In this document: positions 24,001 to 42,162 of the stretch, in pieces
How positions within the stretch are numbered: the stretch's first letter is position 1
How the letters are laid out: every line of letters starts with the position of its first letter
NCBI GenBank assembly: GCA_018398765.1
Contig: JAHBMJ010005960.1
Coordinates: 5,001-55,000, forward strand
DNA length: 50,000 nucleotides
Direction of reading: 5' to 3'
Source: Chromera velia
Lineage: Eukaryota > Sar > Chromeraceae
Program-made: the position numbers and the translations under genes
Notes under the pieces: generated by a model
Told to the model about the DNA's origin: nothing
Database searches by the model: none
What the model saw: the letters and a program-made list of their open reading frames with translations, nothing else

Positions 24001-27000
24001 AGCCCCCTTCGTCGATCTGAACGAGCCTGCAAGCCCTCGAGGGCCCGCCTGAGCCCCCTGCCTGCCTCTCTTTCTGTCTCTGTCTCTGTTGAGGGAGGGT
24101 CGTGATCATCCAAAATGAATGAATGAAGGAGGTCAGAAGGCTGATCGATTTTTCTTCGAAACAGACAAGAGAAGAGGTTCTGTTCTGCCCCCCTCTTGAA
24201 GACACAGTTCATGCAGTGGAAGACAGACTGACAGACAGACCGTCACGATTCGCTACCAGTTCTCAGACAATCCATTCAGATAGAGACAGAGACAGGTAGC
24301 TGCACACGAACGCACGCGCATAGACTCTCTCTCTGACGGAAAGGGGAAAGTGGAGGAGGAAGGAAGAGAAACCGCTCTTCGGCCAGCCAGCCATCGCAAC
24401 GACAGCAAATGCCTACCATTTCACCGATCAACTCACTACTAATAAAGTCATGCAACACATGAACTTGGGTGGACAAATTTCTATAATTGACTGACAGGTA
24501 GAGAAACAATTCAGGCAAAACCGACAGGAGGCAGAGAGAGATAGGCGCCCCATGCATGCTATACACGCCCTCTGGTTTTGCTTTGTTGAGTCGATTGATT
24601 CGGATGCGGTTGTTCTTTGCTTCCCCAACCTCCTCCGGCCTTTCCTTGCTCTTCTCCGCTCTACCTCTACAGCACATAAATAATCAATCCTATATTGAAC
24701 TAACTCTCTCCTCCCTCCCTTTCTGGCCTGCCCTTCATGCGTCCCTCTGTTTTCTCCCACCAATCCTTCCTTTCCTGACAACTCGTTAGTATCAAAAAAA
24801 AAGCAGTGAGTGAATTGCATGAACAGACAGCAGAGCCTCAGTCGGTCAGGGTGTTTCCTTCTTTTCAACCGTAGAGCTGGGGGGACAAAGAGGGTGCATT
24901 GGACAGACAAGACACGGAGGGGAAACAGATCTGTCTCTGCCCCGAGAAAGCAGAGAGAGACAGAGAAAGAGAGAGAGTTGATGGTCATGGATGAATCTCG
25001 GGGGGTCTTTTGTACTGGGCGCTTTTCTGTCGTCATTGTCGACTGTTTGTTTCTTTGTCTTTTTGTTTTTGCAGAGACGGAGGAGGAAGTAGGAAGGAGG
25101 TGGACAGAGCAGAATTTGAAAAGTTGGGAAGAAAGAAACAAAGTCATGGACCAACGCACGCACGGGAGAGAAACGAAGGAGAGGCGATCAGAGGGAAAGT
25201 GAACCTCTCATCCCCCACCCACACGCCATGCACCAGAAGATTAATTTACAGATTGATCGACAGACACACAGACAGACTATACGAGAGACAGTCAGACAAG
25301 GAAGACAGACAGATCAAGAATGCGCCCATAACATAACGGTTGCAGGGAATGGGAAGAAAGAGAGCGGTTGAAAAAGAGAGAGAGACAGAGAGAAAGGAGA
25401 GAAAACGAGGGCGGCGAATTTACTGCCCACGAAGAACACAGACAGACAGACAGAATGCTCCTTTTTTCATTCCTGCCCTCACGCTTACTCACGCTTTCTT
25501 TTTGTCTACTTACTCGCGCTTTCTCTTTGTCCACTTACCCTACCTACCATCTTTACGTCTCTCTTTCAATGATCTCTCACCTTCTGCCGGCTGAACGCCG
25601 GCACACCTTTTTCCTCCGGCTGCGCAAAAAACGGCTGATTGCCTCCATCCGACTGCTCTGCGCCTTTCTCAGAAGAAAAGGCAAGAAGGAAGGAAGGAAG
25701 GAAGGAAGAAAGGAAGAAAGGAATGAAGGCGAATCGCTGCCTGAATCGAATGTTCGTTCCCCGTGTAAATAAACGAGTGCTGTCCCGCAGAGTCAGCGAG
25801 AACCCCCCTACCGTCTGTCTACAAAATGAACAAGCAACTGCAGGGTCCAGACTTAGGAAGAAAAATGTGATCGAACAGAGATGACTCTCCGGGGAAAGGC
25901 AAAATACGAATTTAGTACTTTGCAAACAAAGTAGATGCAAGCAAGAAATCATAACAAAATTGAGAGAAAAGTGATCGAACTGGATCAAACTCCCCCATTT
26001 CTTGCCAACAAGCAATTGAAGTATGACTAACTTGACGCACACGCATCAAGTCATTGCGGACACACGACTCTGTCTTGGCTGGTTTCGCGAAACAAAATGT
26101 GTTCATTTTCGTATTTTTTTGTTCATTTTCAAGCCAATAGAGGAAGTTTTTTCTTTTGATTTCACGCGAAATCCAAAAGTGCCGATCCACTCAACTGGAT
26201 GGATGCGCCTGCCCACTGCGGTCTAACCAACGAGGGAGGAGAGAAGAACGAGCGACTATCAACAAAAAAACTTTTCTTTCTTTCTGCTTGAAAGATCCAT
26301 GCATGCTTTCTCCTTTGTTGGATGAATCACGGGAAAGAGGACCAGACAAAACTAAAGGGCATTTGGAGCCATTTTTCAAAAAACACAGTGAGCCGTTCTT
26401 CCTTCTTTCCTTGTCGCCCCCCCCACAACAGACAGACAAGGTCTCAACAGAAAGAGGCTTTTCTCTTTGACGCTTCTTACTCATTCCCACGCTACAGAAA
26501 CAGACGAAGAGACGAAAAGACGCTCCTTTTGAAGACACCCGTTCAGCAAGATGGACAGACTGATGGTCGGCCGACAGTCTCCTGTTGAACTCTCTCTGCC
26601 TTCGATCCATCCATCCAGTCTCTCAAGACGAACGCAGACGAGAGAGACGCTTTTTTTTTTTATTTTTGACAAATCAGATCATATGAGACGAGACGATGTT
26701 TTTCGAATGTGCATCAACGAAGAAATGAAAAAAAGGCTAGTGATGACCATGTACTTCCTCTCTTCTGTTCTTTCTCTCCTGTCTTTCTGACTCGTCCCTC
26801 TTCTCTCTTTCTCCACAGGAAATGAGAATGAGGAGAAAACTAAAACGAGAAAACAAACACGCAGGCAAATAAGGAATGAAAAAACGAAGGAAGGAAGAAA
26901 GCGATTGGGGTAGGAGAGACGAGGGATCGCACGGAGATAGCAGCTCCCTCCCTCATCTTCTTCTCGGCTTTGTGGCATCTGAGAAGAACTGAAGAGAGAA

Positions 27001-30000
27001 GCGAACGAAGCGTTCGAATATCTCTCTCTCTGTCTCTGTCTTGCAGGTAATCGTCCTGTTTCGTTTCAACGGTTCATCACTCGATTTCATGCGCACACAC
27101 CCATACATACACACACATACACTCTCTCTCTCTCTCACACACGCACACACACCGAGGGCCAATACAAGCATACGCGAAGGGAGGATGGAAGGAAGGCATG
27201 GACGTACAAACACCATTTGTCGCTTGCTCATTCTTTCTGCCCCCTTGTCCTGACTGTACCAGTGTGGCCCAAATGCACCCACCATCTCCATGGACCTCAA
27301 CTCATCGCCCATGCACTCCCTGAGGATTTACTTGAGCCTCGTTTCACCCTTCTTTCTCGTCTTCCCGGAAGAGTGAGAGGAGAGCGAATAGAAGGGAAGA
27401 CAACATGCCATTTCGACGATTCGAGTGCCAACTTCCTTTAATCTGGATACTTTCATGGTTCGTTTCTTGCATGCACAAGAAGTGGGCTCGTGTATGGCCG
27501 AACAGAGGGAGACAAGCCTGTCTCTCCTCTCTGCATGTGACTGAGCGATAAGAATGACACCCTGGTCAGAGAGAGAAAGAGAGAGACAAAGACTTTCTGC
27601 TACTGATCGAACCCTCACACGTAGCTGTAGCGTTACGTAATCAATCAACGACAGAGACACACACAGCCAGGCATGAGCAGAGAGCTACGCATGCACCCAT
27701 GCACACACACGGATGAATGAATCCATCAAGACCTTGACAAAGAAAGAATACATGTCATTCACAGCTTACACCTGCTATCGCCCTCTGAGTGACGAACTCT
27801 TTCTCTCTCTACCATTTCCCTTTCTCTCGTGCGAGCTGCCAACAAACAAAGCAAGCAAGCATCCCACTCACCCCAAGTCAAGTGTCGTTGCGTGCCTCAT
27901 GGGCGTTGCGAGGATAACTACTGAGCAGAAAGAAAAAGAAACAGAACTTCAACGAAATGCTCTTTTCGTTTTGTGTCGTTCGATTCTTCCCGTCCCTGTT
28001 TCCCCCCGGCCATTTGATCGTTTACCCCTTCGCTGCCTCTTCGTCTTTCTAGCGATCCTGCATCTGTTCTACTGACACCATCTCTCCTGATTCCCCACCA
28101 GGCCAAAGCTCCGTCTGCAAATCGACACACCGGCTGGGAAGGTCTTGCAGGCGGGAGGAAGGGAGTGAGGGAGTGCAAAAGGGTGAGTGGAGGTGACATT
28201 TTTGGACTGCTGAGTAGGTCCGTTGATCGGTTGGTTAGAATTATTCGAATGAATTGGTTGTAGCCTCTTTGCCCCCCTCTTTTTGACAATAAGCAAGCAG
28301 GTAGGCATACAGGCAAGGGAAGATATTCTTCTTTCTCATCGCAGCACCAGCACCAGCAAGAAATAGACGTCAAAAAAGAAAGAACATAAAGCAGATCGTC
28401 CGGCAAGTTGAGAGATAAAGTTCTGTTCTCTAAAGTTCCAAAGTATAGACGTGTGTGTTTGTCTACCATGAGAAGAGGACCAGATAAGTGATTCCTTCAA
28501 GTGAAGGGAGACGTCTTCGAATTTTGGCACATTTGAGAGTAGGCTGACAAATCAAGAGACCTCATTCTCATCTGTGCGGTCATGTGGTCAGGATTAGAAA
28601 GCGGGGATAAAATGAAAAAGAGACGCAGAAAGAATAATTGAGGGAAATTATTGAAGAGAGACGAAGAGACGAAGAAGAGAAATTGATCTATCGATGAATG
28701 AATTACATGCATGCAGGAGCGCATAAGTGAATCAAGTAAGTAAGTAAGTATTGGGAATCAGAGGATTTATGAGTTTCAGACGGAGGGAAGGACGGTTCCT
28801 TCCATTCAGTACAGATAGGAGGAAGGAGACGAAAGAGGGGAGGGAGGGGAAATGAAGCTTAAAGTTTCCTTTTTCAAATTTCTTCGCTATTGATTTCACC
28901 ATCTGATTTCTTCTTTGCTTCTTTCCTTCCTTGCTTGCTGCTCTCTTGCTCTCCTACAAAGGATAAACTCAAAGTTCCTGTACCATGTCAGGCCGGGTTG
29001 GCTGATGCGAACCCCAAAACCCCGATTCACCATTCGTCGTGTCTTCGTTCTCTCCCGTCTCCATCCAAACAGTCAGTCAGTCTGCCTGCCTTCCTCCTAC
29101 TCTCCCAGCTCAGCAAGACGTCTTGTTCGTCTTAATACCTCTCTCAATTAACCGATTGATTAATGACAAGATCACGCGCGCAGATACAGACTGACAGACA
29201 GAACGCAGCCGGGCACGGTTCGATTGACATAACAGAAAAACATGCAGCCAGGAAAGGAGGGAGGGGGAGACGAGAATAGACGAGGAAGGAGGGAGAAAGA
29301 AAAGGAGGAAGAAAGGTGAGGGTGTAGTCATCGTCACAAAAAAAGGGAGACAAATGCAAGCAAAGAAGAAAAGAACAGCCAGGTATCGCCATCGGCATCT
29401 GCTTCTTCTCTACCATAACAAACCAATCAAACCAAAAGACAGACGGGCCGACAAACGGACTCACTCTCTTTCTTGCCCATCGTCGAATTGAATTGAGAAA
29501 AGACCGGCAGGCACGACAGGCCTGCAGTTCTTTTCATTTCATAGCTGCCTTTCTTTTTCTTTTTGTCATTCGATCGATCTGTTCTTGTTTGAACGACTAA
29601 CATTTTGCTCCATGGTCTTCCTCCTCCTTCACACACATGTGTTTCGTTCCGTTCCGGCACTTGAAGCACGAAGAAAAAATGCATGATTGACAACAAACAC
29701 CTCACTCTCAACTTGAATGTTGCGTTTGGGTGATGCAGGGAAGGTAAGGAAAGGGAAGGGAAGAGACGATTGAAAGGAAGAAGTGAAGCGTGCAATGGAA
29801 GAGAGAACCCATGAGAAGAGAGAAAAGAATGACGATCGGGCGAACACTTGCACATCCCTCTCTGGTGGACATCAATTGCTGTGTCTGCCGCCTGCCCAGA
29901 AAGAAGCTGTTTGGTTGACGTCGAGAGAAGAGAAGAGAAGAGCACTGAGAGTCCTTTCTGTCTTCACTCACTACAGGAAGGAAGGGAGAGAGGTCACCTC

Positions 30001-30487
30001 GTTCTTAGAAAGAGACTCTCTCCGTCTGTTCCTATTTAGTGCAGTGCAGGGCAGTTCAGTTCAGGTGGTGCAAAAGGACGGAGTGACTCGTCTCCGTGGC
30101 TTGTATCTCTCCTGACGTCTCTTTTTCCTTTTTCGCGATTCTTTTTTGACGCTGTTCTTTCTCGGCCTGCCTCTCGATCGCTTGTGTGTTTCTTCGACAC
30201 GCATGGATCTTTTCAGAAAGGGCTGGGACGAGGGTGGGATGCTTTTGGTTGCTGAACAGACACACCGTGCTTTATTCGACTATCTATCTGTTCTGTCAAT
30301 CGTTCGATTGATTTCTTTCATGTTCCTCTGGAAGGACACCTTTTTGTCACTACCAGAAGAACAAGGAGGACAGGCTTTGTGTGGTTTGTCTGAAAGGCAA
30401 AAGCTTTTAGTTTCAAAGGCCAAGTAGTAGAAGGAATACTAATTTGAAACAAAGAAGCGAACGACGATTTCTGTTGCTTTTTCTCGT

Positions 30488-30489
<2 letters not shown>

Positions 30490-30521
<32 letters not shown>
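30490..30521 (+). repeat. (TC)n microsatellite
   Basis: A perfect dinucleotide run in the gene-poor block. No exon could be attached to it. Confidence 0.9.
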
Positions 30522-30523
<2 letters not shown>

Positions 30524-31062
30524 CTCGCTTCCCAATAATGCAACTCAATCCTCCCAGCTCCCCTGCGGCCTGGATGTATGCTCGAAGAACTTGGTGGTCT
30601 TTTGCTGTGAGGAACGAATACGAAAATCTTTCCCCCTTTCCCGCCCTGTTTGCTTTTGTATTTCAACAAAGCCCTAGCGCCCCCATTGCCCATTCCCGAT
30701 GCCTGCTTGCTGCGTGATTCGATGCGCACTCACTCTTTCCTCCTTTGTCTACCCCAACCAACCAATCAGGGCAGGGCCTCGTTTGCTCTTTTGTCTGTTT
30801 ATGTCTTCTTCGCACGCGCAAAGAGCAAAAAAAGCAAAAGTTGCTTCCATTCCTGCCTCCCTTTCCTTGTGCCAGAGAGAAAGAAAAAAAAAGAAGAATT
30901 GTTGAGGCCATTCGAGCGAACGAAGGACAGAAGAAAGCAAGAAAGTGAGGAACGACAGAAGATTGAAAGGAAAGAAAAGGAAGAAATTGCGGTTTCATGA
31001 CGAACAGAATTGTTTCCGTCCACGTCTCTCCCTCCAACCTTTTTTTTTTGCACGAATTGGTT

Positions 31063-31112
31063 TTCTTGCGTGCACTCATTCTCCCTCCAAAATTGCGTGC
31101 ACTCAATCTCCC
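31063..31112 (+). repeat. Imperfect tandem duplication, about 29-bp period
   Basis: The segment TTGCGTGCACTCATTCTCCC is repeated about 29 bases later with one change (CAATCTCCC). It is a local two-copy duplication. Confidence 0.7.
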
Positions 31113-31321
31113 GGCAACTACGCAAAGATGTCTCCAAAATTTCTTCTCTTCCCTCCATCCTTCTGCCCCCCACCGGCTTGATATCACTTCAGCATGTGAG
31201 TAGGACTCAAGCTTCCTTTCTTTCTTTCTCTCAATCTTCACAGCATTGTCACAGAGCCAGTCAGCGGTTAGTCAGTCAATTCGATTCATCATATGAATTG
31301 ATCAGTCAGTCAGTGGATCGT

Positions 31322-34300
31322 TCAAAATGAGTTCAAACCTCCGTCCGCACCCCCGCCCCATGCGAGGGACTCTTGGAGGGCATGAATGAGAATATCGGCT
31401 GACGGAAGAGAAGGACTTGTACACCCTTCTTCCCTCTCCGTGTCTCTCTCTTGGAAACCAAACCCGTCTCCAACTCCGGACAACAGGTCTCTGTCTCCAG
31501 CTCCCCCCTCCAAGTCCCCACTCACCTCCAGCTTTCCTCCAACAGGCCCACCCCCACACCCCTCCTCAATCACATTCGAGTGGGGGCCCTCGTTTGCGCC
31601 CTGCCGAGACGCCGAATGGGCCTCACGGAGGCTGGCCATATCACCTCCATCCCACTCACTCGCTCCCGTCTCTATCACCAAGTCAGACGCTGTTCCAAGA
31701 GAAAATCCGGGGGGCACGAGGGCACCACCACTCGGCTCAGCGGTTTCACCGGGGAGAAAACTTTCGTGTGGAGCACACCGAGAGCTGCCATCCGAGGCGG
31801 CAAACCCCGGCACCATTCCTTGGGCCCCAGTTGCCCCCCCACTAAAATCGGAACAGCCCTCCGTGGCAGCAAAACTCCCCCCTACACCCACACCCCCTGA
31901 GGAGAACCCCATAGGGGAAGGGGAGCCTGCCCCTAGGGAGAACGACAGGCTGTGACAAGACTGAGCAGACCCCCCCAGGAACCCCCCCGACCTAGTAGAA
32001 GGGGTGGGGTCTTCAACCTCGGCACTCCTCACGTTCCACCCGTCTCCGTCTCCTCCTCTCCACTTTCCCCCCATACTGCTACCCCCTGCTCTGGTTTCGG
32101 AGGAAGCAACCGTGAGGGGAGTCGAGGCAGTAACGCCGTGTGGGGACGAGCACGGGTGGACCGCATGCGGAGCGGCGGGAGGATTTTTGACTGCTGGGTG
32201 CCTCCAAGCACTCTCCATCTGTTGCTTCCCGTAGTAGGGGGAAGCGACAGGGAAAGGGTGAGAAGAGGGAACGCCAGCACCCTCCTGTGTCGGAATCGGA
32301 AGGGTGGTCGGGAGTGCGCATGCAGCCTGCACGTGTTGGTCGTGTGCTCTGACTGAAGGAATCATCTGTGGAAGGGTCTCGGTTAGCTCGGCCTGCGCGT
32401 CTGCATGCAGAAGCGGATCTACAGGAACAGTCGCTTGTGTGTGCGCAGACAGAGACAGAGACGGGGGAGGATCTGAAGAGACGGGAAGCGTGGGGAAGGG
32501 CATGAGACTGGACAACGATGCCCGTCTCGTCTGCTGAGTGTACTCTTCTTCCCCTCCGTCCCCTTCTCCGTGTTTGTCGGGTGGGGTTGTGATGAGGGGA
32601 GGTTTCTTGTGGGTCGGAGTCTGTTTGGGCGAAGACGAGGGGTAGCGAGACTGCGACTGCCTCCCCCCTGTCCCTGTGGGCGCAGACATCGACACAGCAG
32701 AGAGTGGAGGCCAGTCTCCCTCTCCAGAATCTGCAACAGATCCCCCCCCCTCGTTTTTGTTGATCTGCTGGTGCAAATGCTGCCGAGGGATGTGCACGGA
32801 CGACCACTCTCTCTCTCGTGGAACGGCTCTCCCTTTTTCCTTCTCTTTCTCTGCAGCGGCGGAAAGGGAAAGGGAAAGCGAAGGAGGAGGCGTGCCCTCA
32901 GCAGACCCCCCCACAGGCTCCCGTCTCCTCAGCCAGGGACTCGCAGTGGCGGTCGACTGCTGCTGAGTGGCGGCGGGGCCGCCAGGGGTTGACGGAGGAG
33001 AGTTCGGGGGCAGGGCCCAACCTGGGAATGCCCTCGACGGTGCGAGAAGCGGCCGCCTGGGCGGCGTGGCGGACGTAAACTTTGTGGGGTTATGGGGAGC
33101 GGGCTGGTTGTGTCTCTCAGTCGGGTGATCATTTGGCGGCACGACGGGGGCCTCCGTGCTTGGAGGGCCTCGGTGGGGTGTTGCGTAGAGGTGTGCTGGT
33201 GGGGGGGGTGCGATGTGGTGTTGTCTGAGACTCTTCAGGTTGTTCGTTTTTGTCTCATTTGCCTCTGGGTTGTGATGGTGGTTTGACTGCATGGGGTTGT
33301 ATCTGTTGTTCGCTATTTGAGACGTGGAAGACGACGACAGCGGCTTCATGAGACCGCGAGACGAGTTGGAAGAGTGGGGCGCAACTGCATTGGAGGGAGT
33401 GGACGTGCTTGGGATGGGGGAGTAGATGGAGGAGGCCCCAGAGGAAGCCACCGTGACCGTACGGTCGTTCCTCAGTTCCTCCTTTGCATCAGTATCCCTC
33501 ACTCGCCCTTTTTGCTTCCCCCCCACCTGCCTGCTGCATTTATCTTCTTCAGGGGAAGTGAGGGAAGAAGGGTGAGTGCCTCGTTTCGTTACAGGACTCT
33601 TCGAAGGCGTCCGATCGTTGGCTGTCGACTTCAGACTCTCTCCCCTCACCTCCTTGCTTCCCGCCTTTGCCCCTCCACTACCCCCCATCTGTTCCTCACT
33701 GCTGCCCCCACTCTCCTCAGACCGCACAGATGCAGAGTTCCACCCGTCGCCCTCCTCCTGCTCTGCCCCCTCTACCCACCGAAGCCTGCACAAATTGCCC
33801 CCCCCAGACACACATACACATACACAAACACATACTCAGGCACACATGTACACACGAATGTTCTGGCCATCATGTAAAGACCGAAGCCTGCACGCGGCAT
33901 GCGAGGCAGAAGCTAACTCTGTGTGAAAACGAGTTGTGACAAGCAAACGGAGGAACCAGTGAAGAACTGAGACTCGGATAAAACGGCACACACCCAGACA
34001 AGCGCTTGGCTCTCCAACTTGACCCTCACCCATCATTCCAATGAAAGAACAAAAAACTCACGAACAAAGAGCACACAGACAACGGAGTCAACAAACAGAA
34101 GCGAGGGACGGACTTCTGTTTGTTTCTTTGCCCCCCTTCTCTTCATGGACACAACAAACAAAACAGAAAGGCAGACAGAAAGCGAGAGAAAAAGACCCAC
34201 CTCCTTGGTCTGAGCTCCTGTACCCCGTGAGCGTGACGGCACGAAGGTCCATCTGGGCACTCGCCTGCACACACAACGACCCACCCACAAACCCACACAT

Positions 34301-35637
34301 GCGCACACCAATCACATCAATCATGCAACCAAAATGCATACATACACACAGGAGCAACTCCCACACACAATGCTCACACCTTCCTGCACGCCAGAGCATC
34401 AGACTCGCCCGAAGCCGTCCCTCTTCAAAGGTTTCCTTTGCCACGGAAGAACAAATCACGGCCACAAAAACAATTTCAGGATTCACAACCTTTCCCCTTC
34501 CACAGAAACAACATCGTCTGCTCCCGACCAGAAGCAACGTCTGCCTGCTAATGCCGTCCCCTGTCCCGTGCCAATGCAACCCCCCCATCCCCCCCCCCAC
34601 CCACGCACTCACCCATTTTCCAGTACTTGCAGAGTCCTGTCTTGTAGTAGTCTGCAGTTGACCGGAGCTCATGGAGACCTGCAAAGGCAAGGACAAATGC
34701 GCAAGGGTGAAGAAATGCAATCGTCCTCATACTCAGACATATACACAATGGCAAAGTGAGCCATGCAGTTACACGGGAGAGAAGCAAAGAGGATAGGCAT
34801 CTGGACACCAAAAGGAACAGATAACACACACAGGCCTCCCTCCCAGTTTGCCTGCCCCCATTTGGAAACTCCCTCCAGACCAGCTTTAAAGCGATGGACG
34901 ATCTTCCAGTACGCAGAAACACAACCACGCAGGCCCCCCCCGCTCAACCGACCGTGGGCGAATTTGCACTTGTCGGAATCTAGTCGACATTCGCCCTGCA
35001 GAGGCAGTCAAGTAGGCAGGAAGAAGACAGGGGAACAGACAGAGGGTGGGTGAGTCTCTTTTTTGCTGTGATCGTGACGTGCATTCTGGTCGTTTGGATG
35101 TGATCCCTAGTCCCTAATCGGGAATTCTGTCACCACCTTGTAGGCACAGTGAGCAACAGAGACAAAAGGGAAAAGCAAACGGAGAAGCGGCCGAAACAGT
35201 TGTCAGAGGCCGCTCACCTTTGTCCACGCGTCGCAGATTTTGGTCTTTGTCAACGGTATTTTTTCTCGGAGTTCCGACTGCACACAATGGATCACAGCAC
35301 ACACAATTTGGGATGAACAGCAACCCAAAAATGTGAACAAAGTCAACACGGAGGATGGGACACGCAGACTGACCAGTGAGTGTGCGAAGGTGCAGCGAGC
35401 CCCCCTCTTGCACCCCCTCTCGAGGAATGGACACATTTTGATCCTGCATTACGATAGGCGCAAGGACAGGAGCGGCACAGGGAGTACAAAGACAAATACT
35501 CGGAGGAGTGAGGAAGAAGAAAATACGTACTAGCTGTCAACAGCTCACTTGTAGAACGTATCCAGAATTGCATGGCGGGCACAGGACCTGGACGGTGACC
35601 CTGACCCCGAGTCCCCTCCTTTTCCGCTGCTCTGCAT
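31322..35637 (-). CDS. Triple CCCH zinc-finger RNA-binding protein with long disordered tail
   Basis: Seven exons on the minus strand: 35637-35549, 35443-35374, 35277-35218, 34995-34953, 34678-34613, 34264-34201 and 33785-31322. All junctions agree in phase and give 951 residues. Three fingers lie within the first 125 residues, each split or bounded by introns: C34-x6-C41-x5-C47-x3-H51, C68-x7-C76-x6-C83-x3-H87 and C104-x7-C112-x5-C118-x3-H122. Each is preceded by a (F/Y)YK or LTKTK lead-in, and fingers 1 and 2 are linked by SELREKIPLTKTK, a layout familiar from apicomplexan CCCH proteins. Such fingers bind single-stranded, often AU-rich, RNA in post-transcriptional control. The last exon encodes about 820 residues of Ser/Pro/Gly-rich disordered sequence without a recognised domain. 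The ATG at 35637 is the first in-frame Met after a TAG. Divergent neighbour: the CDPK at 36444. Confidence 0.9.
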
Positions 35638-36443
35638 TCCTTTCACGGTCTTCTCGGTATTGGTTCTCAGTGTCGGCAGATCGAGCGACAGAACTGTCCT
35701 CTAACCGAAATGTTGAAAAGAAAGGAATATATGGGACAGCAATCGCTCGATCGCGGTTATGCACTGTTTCGCTTTTTTGCGATCACGACGAGGACTGTGG
35801 TACCTAGCGATACAGCGACGAAGCACAAAACACACTGCAAAACGACGCTGTTGGATGTCAAAGTCGTCTGTGGATTTTTCATGAGGATCAACAATGAATG
35901 ACTTCTTTTCACTTCGGGTCAAACATGGTCAAACAGCTTGCATCAGTACATGCATGATCAGTCTGCCAATGTCTGCATGCTACATACAGTCTGTCTTGCC
36001 CTCACGTTTTTTTTTTCCAAAACGTGCCCCCCAAGGCAAGGCCCCGCAATGTTCCGAAGACTCCCCGGTCCCGCTACACCGTTTTCTGCAGTTTTGTCTG
36101 CAATATTCGGGTCCCGTGAAACTTTAAGGCCGCTCGCACGGAGTACGTGCATGGATTCGGATCGAAGCACATGCAGCGCGCGTGCGCACGTGTTGAGAGC
36201 AAGGGATCGACGCTTCTTCAGTCTTACATTGAGAGCTTTCCTTACCGTGTTTAAGCTTTCTTACTGCGAGTCTACTGCCGTCTGAGTTGTCTGAGACGAG
36301 TTGTTGTCCTGGTTTTTCTTCTGGAGATCTCTGAACCCAATTTCGCTGTTCGTTTTGAAGGACGGAAGTCGAGGTGTGCGAGGTGCCCAACAGATTCGGT
36401 CTCCCTTTCAGTCGATCCTGACACTTCACAACAAGAAGAAGTC
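35638..36443. other. Divergent intergenic region, CCCH gene and CDPK gene
   Basis: About 800 bases between the two start codons. No TATA box or clear repeat was recognised. Short open frames on both strands show no domain. It must contain both promoters and 5' leaders. Confidence 0.6.

Positions 36444-42162
<5,719 letters not shown>

Larger units (their letters stand above)
19731..31321. other. Gene-poor 11.6-kb block, possible minus-strand transcribed or intronic sequence
   Basis: No open frame carries a recognisable domain, and no chain of exons with agreeing phase could be built. Much of the + strand is purine-rich (GAAA, GGAA, CAGACA words), the mirror of the pyrimidine-rich introns of the + genes and like the introns of the minus-strand TRAF gene. 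Weak exon candidates are minus 22389-22466 (containing QKTIDDIPECGVQAC), plus 22925-23115 and plus 30146-30427; none is convincing. Possible explanations are long introns of a diverged minus gene, a noncoding transcript or plain intergenic DNA. Confidence 0.4.

Noticed and set aside
24428-25159. 243-codon minus frame
   Set aside because: Composition resembles translated CT-rich intron sequence and has no recognisable domain.
30146-30427. 93-codon plus frame
   Set aside because: Reasonable composition but opposite to the presumed transcription direction of the block, and isolated.
32079-32807. 242-codon minus frame inside the CCCH tail
   Set aside because: Out of frame with the CCCH last exon, which is in phase with the zinc-finger exons.
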